A stretch of 35,137 bases of DNA from JAWLCA01 sp050485905 (GTDB lineage: Bacteria > Pseudomonadota > Alphaproteobacteria > Rhodobacterales > Rhodobacteraceae), in assembly GCA_050485905.1 (NCBI GenBank), contig JBJHCH010000027.1:1-35137 (forward strand), read 5' to 3'. Every line of letters starts with the position of its first letter. Position 1 is the first letter of the stretch. Positions 15,911 to 24,050 of the stretch are shown piece after piece. The notes below the pieces were generated by a model that saw only the letters and a program-made list of their open reading frames with translations, made no database searches and was not told the origin of the DNA. Made by a program: the position numbers and the translations under genes.

Positions 15911-16912
15911 TCAAACCGGCAGCCCCAGCCGCCGCAGCGCCCCGTCCAGCGGCCCCCAGTCGTCGATTTCCAGCCGCACCGGCAGGGTCAGCACCCGGCC
16001 CCGCCAGTCAGCCGGCAGCCGCACCGCATCCTTTTCCGTCGTCACCATCTGCGCCCCAAGGCCCGCCGCCTGCCGCTCCATCCGGGCCAGCAGGGCGGGG
16101 GTCAGGCTCTGGTGATCCTCCAGCGCCACGGCCCCCGCCAGATCGGCCCCCAGATCGCGCAGCGTGGCAAAGAATTTCTCCGGGTGCCCGATCCCCGCAA
16201 AGGCCAGCACCCGCAGCCCCGCCCAGTCCATCCCGGTCTGCAAGGGCGCCAGATGCCCCGTCACCCGCGGCACCGCCCCCAGCGCCCGGCCCCAGTCCCG
16301 GCTGAACCCCGCCTGCGCCCCCTCTCCCCCGATGGACAGCACGAAATCCGCCCGCCCCAGCCCCGCCGCCACCGGCTCTCGCAGCGGCCCGGCGGGGATG
16401 CAGCGCCCGTTGCCGAACCCCAGCCGGGCATCCACCACGACCAGCGACAGGTCCTTCACGACGGACGGGTTCTGAAACCCGTCGTCCAGCAGCACCGCCT
16501 GCGCGCCCGCACCTTCAGCCGCCCGCACCCCCGCCGCCCGGTCCCGCGCGACCCAGACGGGGGCAAAGGCCGCCAGCAGCAGCGGCTCATCCCCCACCTG
16601 ATCGGCGCTGTGGGCGCGCGGGTCCACCCGCCCCGGCCCGGTCAGGCTGCCGCCATGCCCCCGGCTGACGATGTGAACTGCCACCCCCGCCCCGGTCAGC
16701 CGCAGCGCAAGTGCCATCGCGGTCGGCGTCTTGCCCGTCCCGCCCGCGTTCAGGTTGCCGATGCAGATCACCGGCACCCCCGCCCGATACCCCGCCCCCC
16801 GCGCCACCCGCCGCGCCGTCGCCCACCCGTAAGCCCAGCCCAGCGGCGCCAGCAGCCGCGCCCGCCAATCAGGGAGGTCGGGCGCGGTGAACCAGAAGCC
16901 GGGGGCGCGCAT
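15911..16912 (-). CDS. lpxK: Tetraacyldisaccharide 4'-kinase
   Basis: A 333-residue kinase that phosphorylates the 4' position of the lipid A disaccharide at the inner membrane. The N-terminus MRAPGFWFTAPDLP and the GWAYGWATARR region precede the P-loop GNLNAGGTGKTPTAMAL (Walker-type residues about 52-62), which is characteristic of LpxK. Further family motifs are VSRGHGG, VGDEPLLLA, LLDDGFQNPSVVKDLSLVV, LPAGPLREP-like IPAGPLREP, and FAGIGHPEKFFATLRDLG with TTEKDAVRLP near the end. Its ATG overlaps the stop of the upstream waaA-like gene by one base (TGATG), indicating one operon for lipid A/KDO steps. Confidence 0.95.
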   Translation of the reverse strand: MRAPGFWFTAPDLPDWRARLLAPLGWAYGWATARRVARGAGYRAGVPVICIGNLNAGGTGKTPTAMALALRLTGAGVAVHIVSRGHGGSLTGPGRVDPRAHSADQVGDEPLLLAAFAPVWVARDRAAGVRAAEGAGAQAVLLDDGFQNPSVVKDLSLVVVDARLGFGNGRCIPAGPLREPVAAGLGRADFVLSIGGEGAQAGFSRDWGRALGAVPRVTGHLAPLQTGMDWAGLRVLAFAGIGHPEKFFATLRDLGADLAGAVALEDHQSLTPALLARMERQAAGLGAQMVTTEKDAVRLPADWRGRVLTLPVRLEIDDWGPLDGALRRLGLPV

Positions 16913-18147
16913 CAGGCAGGCTCCGGCGTCGTGGCGCCGTCGAGCATTGCGATCAGGTGGCGGGCGGTGCGTTCGGCCACCTCTGCCCCGTCCGAGGCGA
17001 TGACCCAGGCGTCATGGGCCATCTGCGCCGCCCGGTCCGGGGCGCGCAGGTCGCCGATGGCATCGCACAGATCCTCGGGGCCGCGCACCGCCCGCGCCGC
17101 CCGCGCCGCATCCATCCGCGCCAGCGTCGCCGCATACGGCCCACCCTGCGGCCCGTGCAGCACGGCAGAGCCAAGCGCGGCGGGCTCGAACGGATGGCGC
17201 GGAACCAGCGCACCCGACAGGCTGCCGCCCAGATAGGTGATCGGCGCCAGCCGATACCACAGGCCCAGCTCGCCCTCGGTATCGGCGATGTAGATCTGAT
17301 CCTCCGGGTCCGGCTCCTCCTCGCGCGAGCGCAGCGAGACGTCGAACCCCTCACCCGCCAGCCGCGCGGCCAGATCGGCGCCGCTGCCCGTGTCGGCAGG
17401 CACCCAGATCAGCAGCAGCCGGTGCGACAGGCCCAGCGCCGCGCGATGGGCGGCGATCATCGCCGCCTCTTCCTCGGGCGGGACGCCGACCGCCAGCCAC
17501 AGCAACCGCGCGGCCAGCGTCTGCCCCATCGCGTCACGCTCTGCCTCGTTGCAGGGCAGAACCGGCGGCGTATCCGCCAGCGGGCCGACGGCTGCCAGCC
17601 GCGCCACCGGCACGCCAGACCGGCGCAGGCTGCGCGCCGCCGCATCATCCTGCACCAGCACCCGGTCGAACAGCCGCAGCACCGCCCGGCGCAACCCCGG
17701 CAACTGCCGCGCCGGACGCGGCAGGCCCAGCGGCGCGCGCGCGTCGATCAGCGCCAGCGGCACCCCCCTGCGCGCTGCGGCAGCAATAGCGGCGGGCATC
17801 AGCCGCTCGGGCAGGAAGACCACCAGATCGGGCCGCCAGTGATCCAGGAAGGCGCCGACATGGGCCGGCGTATCAATCGGCCGCACCATGATCCGGCACC
17901 GCGGCGGCAGTCCCGAAACCTCCGACAGGCCAGCCCGCGGGGTGGTGATCAGGAACGACAACCCCGGCCGCGCGGCGCGAAGCGCCCGTATCAGCGCCGT
18001 GATCGACGCCAATCGCGCGGCATCCACGCCGGCCAGCCACACCAACGGCCCGATGGGGCGGGCCGGCCAGTCGGCCGGGTCGGGCGCCGCCGGCCAGCGC
18101 CGTGCGGCGGCCCAGTTGTAGACCCAGAGCGACGGCGCGGTGCCCAT
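16912..18147 (-). CDS. Divergent 3-deoxy-D-manno-octulosonic acid (KDO) transferase-like protein
   Basis: A 411-residue protein aligning by motif order with WaaA (KdtA), which transfers KDO from CMP-KDO onto lipid A precursors. The C-terminal half has IADTEGELGLWYRLAPITYLGGSL (in parts) and HPFEPAALGSAVLHGP with a conserved-type Glu at about 321, as in WaaA. The N-terminal half is unusual: where WaaA has IWxHAxSxGE with the catalytic glutamate, this protein reads VWLAGVDAARL (residues 36-46), lacking the glutamate and the usual N-terminal membrane anchor. It may be a paralogue with altered activity or an inactive relative. The neighbours lpxK and DUF4170 are the usual partners of this gene in Rhodobacteraceae, so the assignment to lipopolysaccharide work is sound even if its reaction is uncertain. 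Confidence 0.8.
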   Translation of the reverse strand: MGTAPSLWVYNWAAARRWPAAPDPADWPARPIGPLVWLAGVDAARLASITALIRALRAARPGLSFLITTPRAGLSEVSGLPPRCRIMVRPIDTPAHVGAFLDHWRPDLVVFLPERLMPAAIAAAARRGVPLALIDARAPLGLPRPARQLPGLRRAVLRLFDRVLVQDDAAARSLRRSGVPVARLAAVGPLADTPPVLPCNEAERDAMGQTLAARLLWLAVGVPPEEEAAMIAAHRAALGLSHRLLLIWVPADTGSGADLAARLAGEGFDVSLRSREEEPDPEDQIYIADTEGELGLWYRLAPITYLGGSLSGALVPRHPFEPAALGSAVLHGPQGGPYAATLARMDAARAARAVRGPEDLCDAIGDLRAPDRAAQMAHDAWVIASDGAEVAERTARHLIAMLDGATTPEPA

Positions 18148-18162
18148 CCCGGCAGAGGGGCC

Positions 18163-18408
18163 TCAGCCCCCCAGTTCCTCGGTCGGCGAGGCGGGCTGCT
18201 CCTCATCCCTCAGCCGGTGGATATGGGCGATGAAATAGCGCGTATGGGCGTCGTCCACGGTGCGCTGCGCCTCGGTCTTCCAGGCGGCATGGGCGCTGGC
18301 ATAGTCGGGGAACATGCCGACGATATGGATATCGTTCACATTGCGGAAGGTGCTGCCTGACGGGTTCTCAAGCTCTCCGCCAAAGACGAGGTGCAGGCGC
18401 TGGGGCAT
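18163..18408 (-). CDS. DUF4170 family small protein
   Basis: An 81-residue protein beginning MPQRLHLVFGGEL, with IHIVGMFPDYASAHAAWK in the middle and FIAHIHRLRDEE near the end. This matches the small DUF4170 family found beside lpxK/waaA in alphaproteobacteria. The ATG has a GGAG ribosome site seven to eight bases upstream, and a longer upstream frame is not supported. The function is unknown. Its fixed place in the lipid A/KDO block suggests a helper role in envelope synthesis, but no catalytic motif is visible. Confidence 0.8.
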   Translation of the reverse strand: MPQRLHLVFGGELENPSGSTFRNVNDIHIVGMFPDYASAHAAWKTEAQRTVDDAHTRYFIAHIHRLRDEEQPASPTEELGG

Positions 18409-18470
18409 CGGGGTCTCCTTCAGGTCTGGGTGAGCGGCCGGGACGCAGCCTAAGCGGCGCGGGCCGGGGG

Positions 18471-19259
18471 TCAAGCCGCCGGCGGCAGAAGCCGGGCCAT
18501 CAGCCCGGCATGCAGACCCGCAGGCGCGGCCAGAACGCCGGGTGCCTGCGGATGCGGCGCGTTGAACACCAGTGCCGCGCCGTGGCGGTCGGTCACCACC
18601 GCCCCAGCCTCGGCCGCGATCAGGGCCGCGGCGGCGATGTCCCATTCCCAGGCGTCGCGTAGCGTCAGCATGGCGTCGAACGCGCCCTCGGCCACCAGGC
18701 AAATCCGCCAGGCGAGCGATGGGCGGAAATGCCGGTCCACCGGCGGCGCCCCGCCGGGCCAAAGCGCATCGGCAAGCTGCGGCCGGGCGGCCAGTACGCG
18801 CGCCCCGTCCAGCGCGTCGCGCGGCGGGGTGCGGATCGGCCGGTCGTTCAGCCGCGCGCCGCCACCCGCCGTGGCGGCATAGGTCAGGCCCATCAGCGGC
18901 AGATGCACCACCGCCGCCACCGGCCGGCCCGCGCGCACCACCGCCAGCGCATGGGCAAAGCTGCGCTGCCCGTCCAGAAACGCCCGCGTGCCGTCGATCG
19001 GATCGACGATGAACAACGCCTCTGCGTCCAGCCGGTCGGGGCTGTCGGCGGTTTCCTCGGACAGCCAGCCGTAGTCGGGGCGCGCCGCCGTCAGGCGGTC
19101 GCGCAGCATGGCGTCGATTTCCAGATCCGCCGCGCTGACCGGCCCCTGCCCGCCGCCCTTGTCCCAGCTTTTCGGCCCGGCGCCGAAATGCCGCGCGGCG
19201 ATCCGCCCGGCATCGCGCGCAGCCTCCATCAGCAGGGGCAGGTCGTCAGGCACCGGCAA
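18471..19259 (-). CDS. Inositol monophosphatase family protein (CysQ-like)
   Basis: A 262-residue Mg-dependent phosphatase of the IMPase/FBPase superfamily. Metal-site motifs are present: SEET (Glu68/Glu69), VDPIDGTRAF (Asp86, Asp89) and WEWDIAAAALI (Asp207). The best guess is 3'(2'),5'-bisphosphate nucleotidase (CysQ, PAP recycling) or an inositol/histidinol-phosphate-type phosphatase; the exact substrate cannot be decided. The gene overlaps the end of pmbA by 14 bases and precedes DUF4170, so it belongs to the pmbA-to-lpxK transcription unit. Confidence 0.88.
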   Translation of the reverse strand: MPVPDDLPLLMEAARDAGRIAARHFGAGPKSWDKGGGQGPVSAADLEIDAMLRDRLTAARPDYGWLSEETADSPDRLDAEALFIVDPIDGTRAFLDGQRSFAHALAVVRAGRPVAAVVHLPLMGLTYAATAGGGARLNDRPIRTPPRDALDGARVLAARPQLADALWPGGAPPVDRHFRPSLAWRICLVAEGAFDAMLTLRDAWEWDIAAAALIAAEAGAVVTDRHGAALVFNAPHPQAPGVLAAPAGLHAGLMARLLPPAA

Positions 19260-20592
19260 TCGTCAGCCCCTCGACCAGCAGACTGGGCACGACCGTCGCC
19301 AGATGCGCCCGCGCGTCATTGGCCGGGCGCAGGGTCATCAGCATCTCGCGCAGGTTGCCCGCGATGGTGCATTCATTCACCGGCCAGGCGATCTGGCCAC
19401 CCTTTACCCAGAAGCCCGAGGCGCCGCGCGAATAATCCCCCGTCGTCGGGTTGATCGAGGCACCGATCAGCGAGGTGACGAGCAGCCCGGTGCCCATCTC
19501 GCGCAGCAGCTCGTCGCGGCTGACATCGCCTTGGGTCAGTGCGATGTTGGTGGTGCCGGGGCTGGGTGGGGCGGCGGTACCGCGCATGGCGTTGGCGGTG
19601 CTGTCCATCCCCAGCTTGCGCGCGGTGGCCAGATCCAGCACCCAGCCGGTCAGCACGCCATCTGCCACGATGTCGCGCGCCCGCGTTGCCAGCCCCTCGG
19701 CATCGAAGGGGCGCGACCCCGAGACGCGCGGGCGCAGCGGATTCTCGGTGACGCTCAGGCCCGCGGGCAGCACCGGCTGGCCCAGCGCGTCGCGCAGCCA
19801 GCTCGACCCCCGCGCGATGGCGGTGCCGTTGATTGCCGCCAGCAGATGCCCGATCAGCCCGCCGGCAATGCGTTCGTCGTAGAGCACCGGAAAGGCCCCG
19901 GTCGGGGGTTTCTTCGATCCCGCGCGCGCCAGCGCACGCTCGGCGGCCAGGCGGCCGATTTCTTCGGCGGCCATGACATCCGCCTGATAGACGCGGCTGT
20001 CGGCATACCAGTCCCGCTCCATCCCCGTCCCCTCGCCGGTGATGGCGACGCAGGAGATCGAGCGCGAGGTGCGCGCATAGCCGCCGGAAAAGCCGTTGGT
20101 CGCGGCCAGATGCAGCCGGCGGCGGCCATAGCCCGCGCTGGCGCTGTCGATCTTGGTGATTCCCTGAACAGCCAGCGCCGCCGCCTCGGCCCGGCGGGCG
20201 TCGTCCTCCAGCGCGGCGGGTGCGGGTTCCGGCGCGGGATCGTCGAGGTCGAGCGCAGCCACGTCCCAGTCGCGGGCGAGCTGATCCGCGCTTGCCAGCC
20301 CGATATGCGGATCCTCCGGCGCCTCGCGCGCCATGGCGACGGCGCGTTCGGCCATCGCGGCCAGCGTCGCCGGGGCGGTGTCGGAAGCCGAGACGCAGGC
20401 CTGCCGCTTCCCGATCAGCACGCGCAGGCCGATGTCCACACCTTCCGACCGTTCGGCCTGTTCCAGCGCGCCCCCGCGCACGTCGATGCCGATCGACGTG
20501 CCCTCCACCGCCAGCGCATCCGCGGCCTCGGCCCCGGCATCCCTGGCGGCCTTCAGCATCGCGGCGGTGAGCGTGGCAAGGGTGTCGGTCAT
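19246..20592 (-). CDS. pmbA: TldD/PmbA family protein, PmbA (TldE) type
   Basis: A 448-residue protein of the TldD/PmbA family, which together form a metalloprotease acting on unfolded peptides such as microcin and antitoxin leaders. It has no HExxH zinc motif, which assigns it to the PmbA/TldE half rather than TldD. Typical segments are VRGGALEQAERSEGVDIGLRVLIGKRQACVSASD (in parts), PVLYDERIAGGLIGHLLAAINGTAIARGSSWL, GLTVTENP-like GLSVTENPLRPR and GDYSRGASGFWVKGG. The chosen ATG (MTDTLATL) starts the recognisable domain; an upstream in-frame start at 20649 adds a non-conserved leader. Its partner tldD is not in the window. Confidence 0.92.
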   Translation of the reverse strand: MTDTLATLTAAMLKAARDAGAEAADALAVEGTSIGIDVRGGALEQAERSEGVDIGLRVLIGKRQACVSASDTAPATLAAMAERAVAMAREAPEDPHIGLASADQLARDWDVAALDLDDPAPEPAPAALEDDARRAEAAALAVQGITKIDSASAGYGRRRLHLAATNGFSGGYARTSRSISCVAITGEGTGMERDWYADSRVYQADVMAAEEIGRLAAERALARAGSKKPPTGAFPVLYDERIAGGLIGHLLAAINGTAIARGSSWLRDALGQPVLPAGLSVTENPLRPRVSGSRPFDAEGLATRARDIVADGVLTGWVLDLATARKLGMDSTANAMRGTAAPPSPGTTNIALTQGDVSRDELLREMGTGLLVTSLIGASINPTTGDYSRGASGFWVKGGQIAWPVNECTIAGNLREMLMTLRPANDARAHLATVVPSLLVEGLTIAGA

Positions 20593-20673
20593 CGGGCGCG
20601 CCTTTCGTTCCAGACCCGCCTTATGTGCGGGAAAGGGGCACGGCGACAAGGGCGCCGCGATGACATTTGCCCG

Positions 20674-21603
20674 TCAGGGTTGCGAAAGCCGGCGGTAAGC
20701 GGCGGTCATCAACAGCGGCGTCAGATACATCGGCACCTGATAGCAGCCGATGAACAGCAGCAGATCCTCGACCAGCGCGGGCGGCAGCGCGCCCAGGAAC
20801 AGCGCCACGTTGCGGTTGCCCGCGACCACGCCGATGGGGGCGGCAAGACGCGGGTCGGCCCGCCGCGCGGCCAGCGCGCCGGCCAGTTGCAGCGCGAGAC
20901 CCAGCACCATCACCAGCGCCAGCGTCACCCAGACCACCGGCGCGCCCACGCGCAGGGCCGGCCCCACCGCGCTCATCAGCCCCACGACCACCACGCCCAT
21001 CGCCAGCGCCGACAGCCCGTCGATGGCCACCAGCGCCTGGGGCGAACCACCCACCAAGCGCAAGTGCCGCAGCACCAGCGCCGCGCCCCCGGCCAGCACG
21101 ATCATTCCCAGCAGGCGCAGCACCACCACGATCACCTCTATCGGGCTGCCGAAGGCCGGGATCAGCCAGAACACCGGCAGCACCGTCAGCGGCAGCAGCG
21201 CCGTACCAACGACCAACTGCCGCAGCGCCGGCGCGGGGTCGCCGCCGGCCATCACGGTCAGGTTCGGGCTGCCGGTGATGGGGGCGGCCGCCAGCACCAG
21301 CAGCACCCCCAGCGTCAGCGGATGGCCCAGCACACCAAGCCCCGCCATCACCGCAATCCCCGCCAGTGGCAGCGCCAGTTGCAGCGCCAGCGTGATGCCC
21401 GCGGCCCGGTGCAACCCGCGCATCCCCGCCCGCATCCCCTCTGGCCCCAACCGCAGCACGGCCAGGAACAGCAGGAACACCACCAGCGGCGCGATCAGCG
21501 GCCGCATCGCCAGCGCCAGTTCCGGCAGGCCGATACCAACCGCCAGCCCCGCGACCAGCACGGCGCGCCCGTGACGCGCCAGAAGGCCAAACATCGTGAC
21601 CAC
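20674..21603 (-). CDS. BART-superfamily transporter (bile acid:sodium symporter-like)
   Basis: A 309-residue inner-membrane protein with nine to ten hydrophobic helices. Segments such as LVLAAAPITGSPNLTVMAGGDP and GVVAGNRNVALFLGALP resemble the two crossover regions of bile acid:sodium symporter-like proteins (BART superfamily). The start could be MVTMFGLL or the internal MFGLL, three codons later. It lies four bases after the stop of the MarR-like regulator, so it is probably the last gene of the TRAP-regulator operon. It may export or import an organic anion related to the TRAP substrate; the actual substrate is unknown. Confidence 0.72.
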   Translation of the reverse strand: MVTMFGLLARHGRAVLVAGLAVGIGLPELALAMRPLIAPLVVFLLFLAVLRLGPEGMRAGMRGLHRAAGITLALQLALPLAGIAVMAGLGVLGHPLTLGVLLVLAAAPITGSPNLTVMAGGDPAPALRQLVVGTALLPLTVLPVFWLIPAFGSPIEVIVVVLRLLGMIVLAGGAALVLRHLRLVGGSPQALVAIDGLSALAMGVVVVGLMSAVGPALRVGAPVVWVTLALVMVLGLALQLAGALAARRADPRLAAPIGVVAGNRNVALFLGALPPALVEDLLLFIGCYQVPMYLTPLLMTAAYRRLSQP

Positions 21604-21606
21604 CGC

Positions 21607-22119
21607 CTAAAGCGCCGCCGCCGCCCGCGCGGCCTGATCGTAGGCGCCCGAGAGTGTGCGCAGCAGCGCCGCCATCCGGCTGATATCGGCCGGGTCATGG
21701 CCCATCTGCCGCGCCGCGCGCACAACAAGCGCTTCGCGCACCTCGCCATAGCGGGTGCACAGCGCGGCGCCCTTTTCGGTGATGCCCACGGTCTTTTCCT
21801 TGCCCTTGCGCCCCACCTGCACCAGCCCGTGCTCCACCAGCTTCTTCACCGCATAATTGACCAGATGCGTGTCTTCCACATTCAGCACCAGACAGATGTC
21901 GGCCAGCGACTTCGGCCGTTCGCGGTGATGCACCAGATGCACGATCAGCACCTCCAGCGGGCTCATTGCCGGGCCGCCGGCGGCCACCATGCAGCGCACG
22001 ATCCAGCGGTGAAATGCATGGTTCGCCATCGTCAGGGCAAACTCCACCTCGCTCAGCGCGGGCAGCGAGGAATTGGCCAGATGCGCGGAACTGACGACGG
22101 GGCCGACGCCCTCCCTCAT
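21607..22119 (-). CDS. MarR-like winged-helix transcriptional regulator
   Basis: About 170 residues. The central part reads MSPLEVLIVHLVHHRERPKSLADICLVLNVEDTHLVNYAVKKLVEHGLVQVGRKGKEKTVGITEKG (given here as landmarks: MSPLEVLIVH, SLADICLVLN, KKLVEHGLV, ITEKG). This is the helix-turn-helix plus wing of MarR-family repressors/activators, about residues 55-125. The ATG at 22119 overlaps the dctM stop (ATGA), a better start than the one at 22146. Being inside the TRAP operon it is the obvious candidate to control that operon and the divergent oxoprolinase gene, probably by sensing the transported compound or its product. Confidence 0.82.
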   Translation of the reverse strand: MREGVGPVVSSAHLANSSLPALSEVEFALTMANHAFHRWIVRCMVAAGGPAMSPLEVLIVHLVHHRERPKSLADICLVLNVEDTHLVNYAVKKLVEHGLVQVGRKGKEKTVGITEKGAALCTRYGEVREALVVRAARQMGHDPADISRMAALLRTLSGAYDQAARAAAAL

Positions 22120-23423
22120 CTGCTCAGCATCGTTCCGGGCAGCCATAGCGCGATCTCCGGGAAAAGGGCCAGGATGGCGGTCGCCAGCACAAGGATCAGG
22201 AAGAACGGCAGCGCCATCCGCGCGATCTGAAAGATGCCGCGCCCGGTGATGGACTGCAGCACGAACAGGTTGAAACCCACCGGCGGGGTGATCTGGCTCA
22301 TCTCCACCACCAGCACAAGGAATATGCCGAACCAGATCGGGTCGATCCCCGCCGCCAGCACCATCGGCAGGATGACGGATGTGGTCAGCACCACGATGGA
22401 AATGCCGTCGAGGAAGAAGCCCAGCACGATGAAGAACAGCAGCAGCGCCGTCAGCAGCGCGAACTGGGAATAGCCCTGCTCACCGATCCATGCCGCCAGC
22501 ATCCGGGGGATGCCGGTGAAGCCCATCGCCACCGTCAGAAAGGACGCACCGGCCAGAATGAAGGCGATCATGCAGGTGGTGATCGCCGATCCCTTCAGGC
22601 TGGCCACGAAACTGTCCCAGCCCAGCCCGCCGGTCAGGCCGGAAATCAGCAGCGCACCGACCACGCCCACCACCGCCGCCTCGGTCGGCGAGGCAAGGCC
22701 GGCATAGATCGAGCCGATCACGGCGGCAATCAGCAGAACCGTGGGCATCAGCAGCGTCAGCGCCTTCACCCGCGCGGCCCATGTCGGGCGCGGCTCCTGC
22801 GCCGGCAGGCGGTCGCGGTTCATCAGCGACCAGATCACCACATAGCCGCCGAACATCAGCGCCAGCATCAGCCCCGGCATGACACCGGCCAGAAACAGCC
22901 GCGCGATGCTCTGGTCCGCCGCCGCGCCATAGACGATCAGGATGATCGACGGCGGGATCAGAAAGCCGAAGGTGCCCGCGCCAGCCAGCGTGCCGATTGC
23001 CATGCGCTCGTCATAGCCCCGCGCGCGCAGCTCGGGCAGCGACATCTTGCCCACCGTGGCCGTGGTAGCGGCAGAGGAGCCCGAAACGGCGGCAAACAGC
23101 GCGCAGCCCATGATGTTGACATGCAACAGCCCCCCCGGCAGGCGGCGGGTAAAGGGGGCAAGGCCGGCGAACATGTCCGACGACAGGCGGGACCGGAACA
23201 GGATCTCGCCCATCCAGATGAACATCGGCAGCGCGGTCAGATCCCAGACGTTCAGCGACCCCCAGACCCGCGTCGCCAGCACCGCGCCCGCCGGCGCGGG
23301 GCTGGCCAGTTCCATCGCCACCAGCCCCACCGCCAGCAGCGCGAACCCGACCCAGACGCCCAGCAGCAGGAACCCGAACAGCACCGCGACCAGAACGGCG
23401 GACAGCAGCATCATGTCCATCAT
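22116..23423 (-). CDS. dctM: TRAP transporter large permease (DctM)
   Basis: A 435-residue inner-membrane protein with about 12 helices, the substrate-conducting subunit of a tripartite ATP-independent periplasmic transporter. Characteristic stretches are SGSSAATTATVGKMSLPELRARGY (in parts), GTFGFLIPPSIILIVYG, LFLAGVMPGLMLA, LASPTEAAVVGVVGALL and VEMSQITPPVGFNLFVLQ. The ATG overlaps the dctQ stop (ATGA), so no longer start is needed. It works with DctQ and DctP encoded upstream; import is driven by a sodium or proton gradient. Confidence 0.95.
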   Translation of the reverse strand: MMDMMLLSAVLVAVLFGFLLLGVWVGFALLAVGLVAMELASPAPAGAVLATRVWGSLNVWDLTALPMFIWMGEILFRSRLSSDMFAGLAPFTRRLPGGLLHVNIMGCALFAAVSGSSAATTATVGKMSLPELRARGYDERMAIGTLAGAGTFGFLIPPSIILIVYGAAADQSIARLFLAGVMPGLMLALMFGGYVVIWSLMNRDRLPAQEPRPTWAARVKALTLLMPTVLLIAAVIGSIYAGLASPTEAAVVGVVGALLISGLTGGLGWDSFVASLKGSAITTCMIAFILAGASFLTVAMGFTGIPRMLAAWIGEQGYSQFALLTALLLFFIVLGFFLDGISIVVLTTSVILPMVLAAGIDPIWFGIFLVLVVEMSQITPPVGFNLFVLQSITGRGIFQIARMALPFFLILVLATAILALFPEIALWLPGTMLSR

Positions 23424-23974
23424 TTCGCCCCCTCGATCTCGCGCCGCATCTCCTCGGCACGGAACGCGGGATCGCCGCGCAGCGCCGCCCACAGCTCGTC
23501 AAGGATGGCGATGCAGAAGATCACGAAGCCGGTGGTCATCACCGCCTGCGGCACCCACAGCGGAATGCGGATCAGGCCATAGGACACCCGACCCATCGTA
23601 TAAGTGTCCAGCATGCGCAGCCCGATGTGCCATGTGGCGAACAGCGCCAGCCCCGCCGCGATCATCAGCACCAGAACCGTCAGCGCCCGGTTCACCGCCG
23701 GCCCGACCAGCCGCAGCAGCAGCGTCACCCGCACATGGCCCGCCGCGCGGAACGTATAGGGCAGCGCCAGGCAGGCGGCGGCGACGAACAGGAAGCCGCC
23801 GATCTCGGCCAGCGACGGCACGGCGATGCCCCAGCGCGGCTGTCCCAGCGCCGTCAGCGCCCGGTCGGCCAGCCGGCCCGCAACCTGAACGAAGACCAGC
23901 GTGGCAATGGCGATCATGGCAAGGCAGGCACCGACAAGGGCCGTGCCGTAAAGCGTATCAAGGGCCTTCCGCAT
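23420..23974 (-). CDS. dctQ: TRAP transporter small permease (DctQ)
   Basis: A 184-residue inner-membrane protein with four helices, the expected size and topology for DctQ, which pairs with DctM and docks the binding protein. Landmarks are AMIAIATLVFVQVAGR in the first helix, LPYTFRAAGHVRVTLL between helices two and three, and IPLWVPQAVMTTGFVIF in the last helix, all typical of the family. AAAGGGA upstream of the ATG gives a fair ribosome site. It follows dctP after a 76-base gap containing a very stable hairpin and is coupled to dctM. Confidence 0.93.
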   Translation of the reverse strand: MRKALDTLYGTALVGACLAMIAIATLVFVQVAGRLADRALTALGQPRWGIAVPSLAEIGGFLFVAAACLALPYTFRAAGHVRVTLLLRLVGPAVNRALTVLVLMIAAGLALFATWHIGLRMLDTYTMGRVSYGLIRIPLWVPQAVMTTGFVIFCIAILDELWAALRGDPAFRAEEMRREIEGAK

Positions 23975-24015
23975 GGCGCGATCCCTTTGCAGAAGTGGCG
24001 GGGCCAGAATGTCGA

Positions 24016-24039
24016 CGGGCGGGGCCTTGGCCCCGCCCG
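24016..24039 (-). promoter_or_regulatory. Very stable intercistronic hairpin between dctP and dctQ
   Basis: CGGGCGGGG at 24016-24024 pairs with CCCCGCCCG at 24031-24039; the inner CC/GG would leave only two bases, so a loop of about four to six is likely. It lies 12 bases past the dctP stop, and no U-run follows. In other transport operons such hairpins partly stop transcription or protect the upstream mRNA, so that the binding protein is made in excess of the membrane subunits. Confidence 0.65.
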
Positions 24040-24050
24040 CAGGTCGCGGA

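Noticed and set aside
19108..22230. Plus-strand open frame of over 1000 codons
   Set aside because: It runs antisense through five good genes (IMPase-like, pmbA, BART, MarR-like, dctM), has low-complexity Gln/Arg/His composition, and lacks a ribosome site.
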